A stretch of 7,663 nt of DNA from an uncultured Spirochaetia bacterium (lineage in GTDB: Bacteria > Spirochaetota > UBA4802 > JAGODF01): contig CALCJG010000399.1 in assembly GCA_937967705.1 (NCBI GenBank), positions 1 through 7,663 on the forward strand, written 5' to 3'. The position numbers and the translations under genes were made by a program. Below the pieces are notes generated by a model, which saw only the letters and a program-made list of their open reading frames with translations, ran no database searches and was not told where the DNA came from. Below, piece after piece: positions 5,506 to 7,663 of the stretch. How positions within the stretch are numbered: the first letter of the stretch is position 1; every line of letters begins with the position of its first letter.

Positions 5506-5933
5506 AGTACACTGCATACCTGTTTCGGTTTTTCCTGTCAGTTTTTCTGTTCCTTGCCGTTTTTTCACTGATAAACTGTTCCTCCTCTCAGGAGATGCCG
5601 GCCTGTAGCGTCACGGTGGATGAGACCTCCAACGGCAGGGAGATCACACTCAAGACCGGAGCCGTACTCTGCATCAAGCTTCAGGCCCAGCCCAGCACAG
5701 GATATCTCTGGATGACGGGCAGCCGCAACATCGCCCTCAAGGAAATCGGCAAGCCCCGTATGATCCCCGGCAAAACATCCAAGGACAGGGTACTGGGCGG
5801 CGTTGAGCATCAGATAACGCATTACGAAGCGGTCAAGGCGGGTTCGGAAAACCTGGAGCTCCACTACAGGCGCCCCTGGGACAAAAAGGCCGCTCCGGCC
5901 AAAACCTTCAAGCTGAAGATAACGGTACAATGA
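5502..5933 (+). CDS. Chagasin-family (I42) cysteine protease inhibitor, predicted lipoprotein
   Basis: The 143-aa protein has a signal peptide with a strongly hydrophobic core (about 8-24) ending in LINC, with Cys26 as the likely lipidated residue, followed by SSSQ. The mature domain (about 115 residues) carries all three loops of the chagasin/ICP fold. QPSTGYLW (63-70) corresponds to the NPTTGY loop, LGG (98-100) to the GxGG loop, and YRRPWDK (122-128) to the RPW loop. In family members these loops wedge into and flank the active-site cleft of papain-type (C1) cysteine proteases. Here Asn of the first loop is Gln and the first Gly of GxGG is replaced, so affinity may differ. Anchored outside the cytoplasm, it could block host, predator or own proteases; no protease gene is adjacent. 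The ATG follows an AGGGGG SD (5491-5496), partly sequestered by the leader fold described separately. Confidence 0.85.
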   Translation: MKYTAYLFRFFLSVFLFLAVFSLINCSSSQEMPACSVTVDETSNGREITLKTGAVLCIKLQAQPSTGYLWMTGSRNIALKEIGKPRMIPGKTSKDRVLGGVEHQITHYEAVKAGSENLELHYRRPWDKKAAPAKTFKLKITVQ

Positions 5934-5948
5934 TCCTCTGCGGACACC

Positions 5949-5973
5949 CCGGCCGGTCAACCGCAACGGCCGG
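5949..5973 (+). repeat. Strong GC hairpin between the chagasin-type and TPR genes
   Basis: CCGGCCG (5949-5955) pairs perfectly with CGGCCGG (5967-5973) across an 11-base loop, followed by a smaller TCCC/GGGA hairpin (5977-5988). No U-tract follows, so it is not a standard intrinsic terminator. It lies 15 bases after the stop and may protect the 3' end of the upstream message or reduce read-through. No promoter for the next gene is visible in this 96-base gap. Confidence 0.5.
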
Positions 5974-6029
5974 CACTCCCCTGAGGGACATCAGCCGGAT
6001 TCACACCTTTTTCAGCCAGACGAGGTCCC

Positions 6030-6740
6030 GTGAGGTTTAAGATCATACTCCTCTTTCTGATCGCCACTGCCGTAACCTCCTATTTTTTTCACGATCAGGT
6101 CTATCATCAGTTCTACAGGATCTACTACACCTACGTGCAGAAATCCGGGGAGTCCTCGATCCTCAAAAAAGCTGAAAGACTCTACGAAGAGAAGCGTTAC
6201 ATCGAGCTGCAGAAATACCTGGAAAAACGGCTCATCCTCTATCCCCATAGCCGCCCCCTGAAACGGCTGGCGGCCAAAGGCTACCTGAAAACAGGAGACA
6301 GGAACAGAGCCGCCCGCCTCCTGCTGGAATCCCTCGAAGACCCGCAAAAGGAGATCAGCGTCTTCAAACAGGCGCTGGACCTTCTGTACCAGGAGAAGTG
6401 GTACGGCGACGTCGTAGCCGCAATGCGGAATTATCCCGCCCTGAAGGATGCGGACCTCTGCGCCCTCTACGGGGTGTCCCTCTATAAGACCGGCCGGTAC
6501 GGGGAAGCGCTCAAATATCTGCTCATAGCAGAAAAAGAGGGCAGCCTGGATCATGAGGTTTACCACAATGCCGGTCTTATCTATGAGCGGCAGAACCGCC
6601 TCCCCCAGGCGACGGCCTATCTGGAAAAGGCATTCCGTCTCAATCCCCTTGACCGCAGTCTCCGCCAATCCCTGATACGGGTCTATACACAGCAGAAGAT
6701 GTTCACCAAGGCGGAAAGTCTTCTTCGAAGAAGTCTCTGA
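6030..6740 (+). CDS. Signal-anchored tetratricopeptide (TPR) repeat protein
   Basis: The 236-aa protein starts with GTG (SD GAGG at 6022-6025, four bases away) and opens MRFK plus a hydrophobic helix (about 5-20), a signal anchor or signal peptide without a lipobox. The rest is helical, with degenerate TPR units at about 46-73 (LYEEKRYIELQKYL), 78-103, 142-172 (LYGVSLYKTGRYGEALKYLL) and 176-206 (NAGLIYERQNRLPQATAYL, ending in the usual FRLNP), and a final partial unit at 210-235. The G-Y/A-P pattern is best kept in the third and fourth units. TPRs bind partner proteins, and the anchor suggests a scaffold on the outer face of the inner membrane. The stop codon overlaps the SD of the HEAT-repeat gene, so the two are probably co-translated and may act together. 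The partner and pathway cannot be read from the sequence. Confidence 0.82.
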   Translation: MRFKIILLFLIATAVTSYFFHDQVYHQFYRIYYTYVQKSGESSILKKAERLYEEKRYIELQKYLEKRLILYPHSRPLKRLAAKGYLKTGDRNRAARLLLESLEDPQKEISVFKQALDLLYQEKWYGDVVAAMRNYPALKDADLCALYGVSLYKTGRYGEALKYLLIAEKEGSLDHEVYHNAGLIYERQNRLPQATAYLEKAFRLNPLDRSLRQSLIRVYTQQKMFTKAESLLRRSL

Positions 6741-6744
6741 GGAG
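6739..6744 (+). promoter_or_regulatory. Shine-Dalgarno GAGGAG deciding the TTG start of the HEAT-repeat gene
   Basis: GAGGAG overlaps the last two bases of the TPR stop codon and sits seven bases before TTG 6752, an ideal spacing. The first in-frame ATG is about 50 codons further on and interrupts the helical N-terminal region, so this site settles the start. Confidence 0.7.
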
Positions 6745-6751
6745 AATCAAG

Positions 6752-7663
6752 TTGCGCCCCCCCAAAAAGAGTGAAGAGCCCGGCCCCCTTGGCTTTTTTG
6801 CGAAATGCCGCTACCGGCGCCTCACATCCGGAAATCCGCGGCAGAGGAAAGCCGCTCTGGAATGGTTCCTCCGTGGACAGGCCGGAATCCCGGAGTCCCT
6901 GCTCATGACCATCGCCGGGGACGAGGAGCGAAGGAGGCGGGAAATAATTGCCCTCCTGTCTCAGAGCTACCCCGAATCACTCCCCCTGCTGATTGCCGGC
7001 TTAAGATCATCGAGCGAGACGATACGGCAGACCGCCGACGCCGTTTTTACGAGCATAGAGAATCCCGGCGTGCTCACGACCTTCATCGAGTTCCTCTCCC
7101 ATGAAAACCGTTTCCTTGTAAGAAGCGCCATCCGGCATCTCAACCGCTGGTTGAGGGAAGCCGTACAACCCCTGATGAGCGCCCTCTCATCGCCCAGTAT
7201 CGAGACAAGGCGTTATGCGGCAGAAATACTGGGGGACATCGGAGACATCAGTGCCGTTCCCTCCCTCCTCCGTCTGCTGAGCGATACCCAAAGCGGCGTC
7301 CGGGATGCCGCGGCCTGGGCCCTGGGTAACCTCGGCCATCCGGCAATTCCCTTCCTCCTGAAGGCACTGGCAAAAGCCGGCGGGGGGGAGCGAAAGACCC
7401 TCCTGGAAATCCTGATCCGCTCGGAAGATCCCAGGGTTTTTCCCCATCTGGAATCGGCCCTAACCGGCGAGGATCGGGATCTGCGGTGGAAGGCCGTCAT
7501 GGCCCTGGGTCCCTCCCGAAACCGCCGGGCCACGGAGCTGCTCATCGGCTCCCTCAAGGACCCGGACCCCGATGTGCGCAACGCCGCGGCTCACGGCCTC
7601 GCCCTCAGGGGGATGCCGGCCGTGGAACCGCTCCTCACGGCGCTGGCTGACCCGAGCCGATAC
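6752..7663 (+). CDS. HEAT-repeat protein (partial, runs off right edge)
   Basis: An uninterrupted frame of 304 codons starts at TTG 6752 and is still open at the window edge. The N-terminus is basic and proline-rich (RPPKKSEEP) with no signal peptide or membrane segment, so the protein is probably cytoplasmic. From about residue 137 onward come HEAT/PBS-lyase-type repeats of about 30 residues. The signatures are ETRRYAAEILGDIGD (151-165), SGVRDAAAWALGNLG (181-195), RDLRWKAVMALG (242-253) and PDVRNAAAHGLALRG (273-287), each preceded by a PLL/PFLL-type helix such as VPSLLRLLSD. Less regular helical repeats fill residues 30-136. Such alpha-solenoids serve as binding scaffolds, and some act on phycobilins or as adaptor subunits; nothing points to catalysis here. 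It is coupled to the TPR gene upstream, which suggests a shared complex across the membrane. Confidence 0.82.
   Translation, partial: MRPPKKSEEPGPLGFFAKCRYRRLTSGNPRQRKAALEWFLRGQAGIPESLLMTIAGDEERRRREIIALLSQSYPESLPLLIAGLRSSSETIRQTADAVFTSIENPGVLTTFIEFLSHENRFLVRSAIRHLNRWLREAVQPLMSALSSPSIETRRYAAEILGDIGDISAVPSLLRLLSDTQSGVRDAAAWALGNLGHPAIPFLLKALAKAGGGERKTLLEILIRSEDPRVFPHLESALTGEDRDLRWKAVMALGPSRNRRATELLIGSLKDPDPDVRNAAAHGLALRGMPAVEPLLTALADPSRY

Noticed and set aside
6012..6668. 218-aa open frame antisense to the TPR gene
   Set aside because: The sense strand has clear TPR units and an SD-preceded start; the antisense product shows no domain.
6805..7104. 99-aa plus-strand frame inside the HEAT-repeat gene
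   Set aside because: It is out of frame with a 304-codon open frame that has HEAT signatures and an ideal SD, and its peptide is low-complexity and basic.

Overview
The window is a bacterial chromosome segment of medium-high G+C. It looks like a strict or facultative anaerobe, because its centrepiece is a complete four-subunit ferredoxin-dependent 2-oxoacid oxidoreductase operon. Starts are ATG, GTG and TTG with GA-rich Shine-Dalgarno (SD) sequences. The two predicted lipoproteins have unusual residues before the acylated cysteine (LLSQC and LINC). That relaxed lipobox recalls spirochaetes, but it is weak taxonomic evidence and an anaerobic deltaproteobacterial-type lineage fits the operon equally well. 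I see no tRNA, rRNA, CRISPR array, insertion sequence or integrase.

Left part (1-1436, minus strand): the first codons of a membrane-anchored or exported protein run off the left edge. Upstream of it is a complete 388-aa NAD(P)/FAD-dependent oxidoreductase of the NADH-rubredoxin reductase / NirB N-terminal type. It is read divergently from the next operon across a 344-base intergenic region. That region holds a good sigma70-type promoter for the rightward operon, an AT-rich patch, and several small repeats in the leader of the leftward gene.

Centre (1781-4345, plus strand): four tightly packed genes encode the delta (2x[4Fe-4S] ferredoxin), alpha (VorB-like), beta (TPP-binding) and gamma subunits of a 2-oxoacid:ferredoxin oxidoreductase. 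The best match by family is the branched-chain 2-oxoisovalerate (VOR) or 2-oxoglutarate (KOR) type. Delta/alpha and alpha/beta overlap by ATGA, so translation is probably coupled. The complex oxidatively decarboxylates a 2-oxoacid to the acyl-CoA, reducing ferredoxin. The divergent flavoprotein could move electrons between NAD(P)H and a small iron protein, but that link is inference.

Right part (4540-7663, plus strand): an orphan lipoprotein with aromatic/glycine beta-repeat character; a lipoprotein of the chagasin (I42) cysteine-protease-inhibitor family; a signal-anchored TPR protein; and a HEAT-repeat protein that runs off the right edge. The last two are coupled, the SD of the HEAT gene overlapping the stop codon of the TPR gene. 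The chagasin gene has a near-consensus promoter (TTGACA-16-TATACT) and a roughly 80-nt leader. In that leader a perfect complement to the ribosome-binding site competes with a GAAA-tetraloop hairpin. This possible translational switch is the most interesting non-coding signal in the window.
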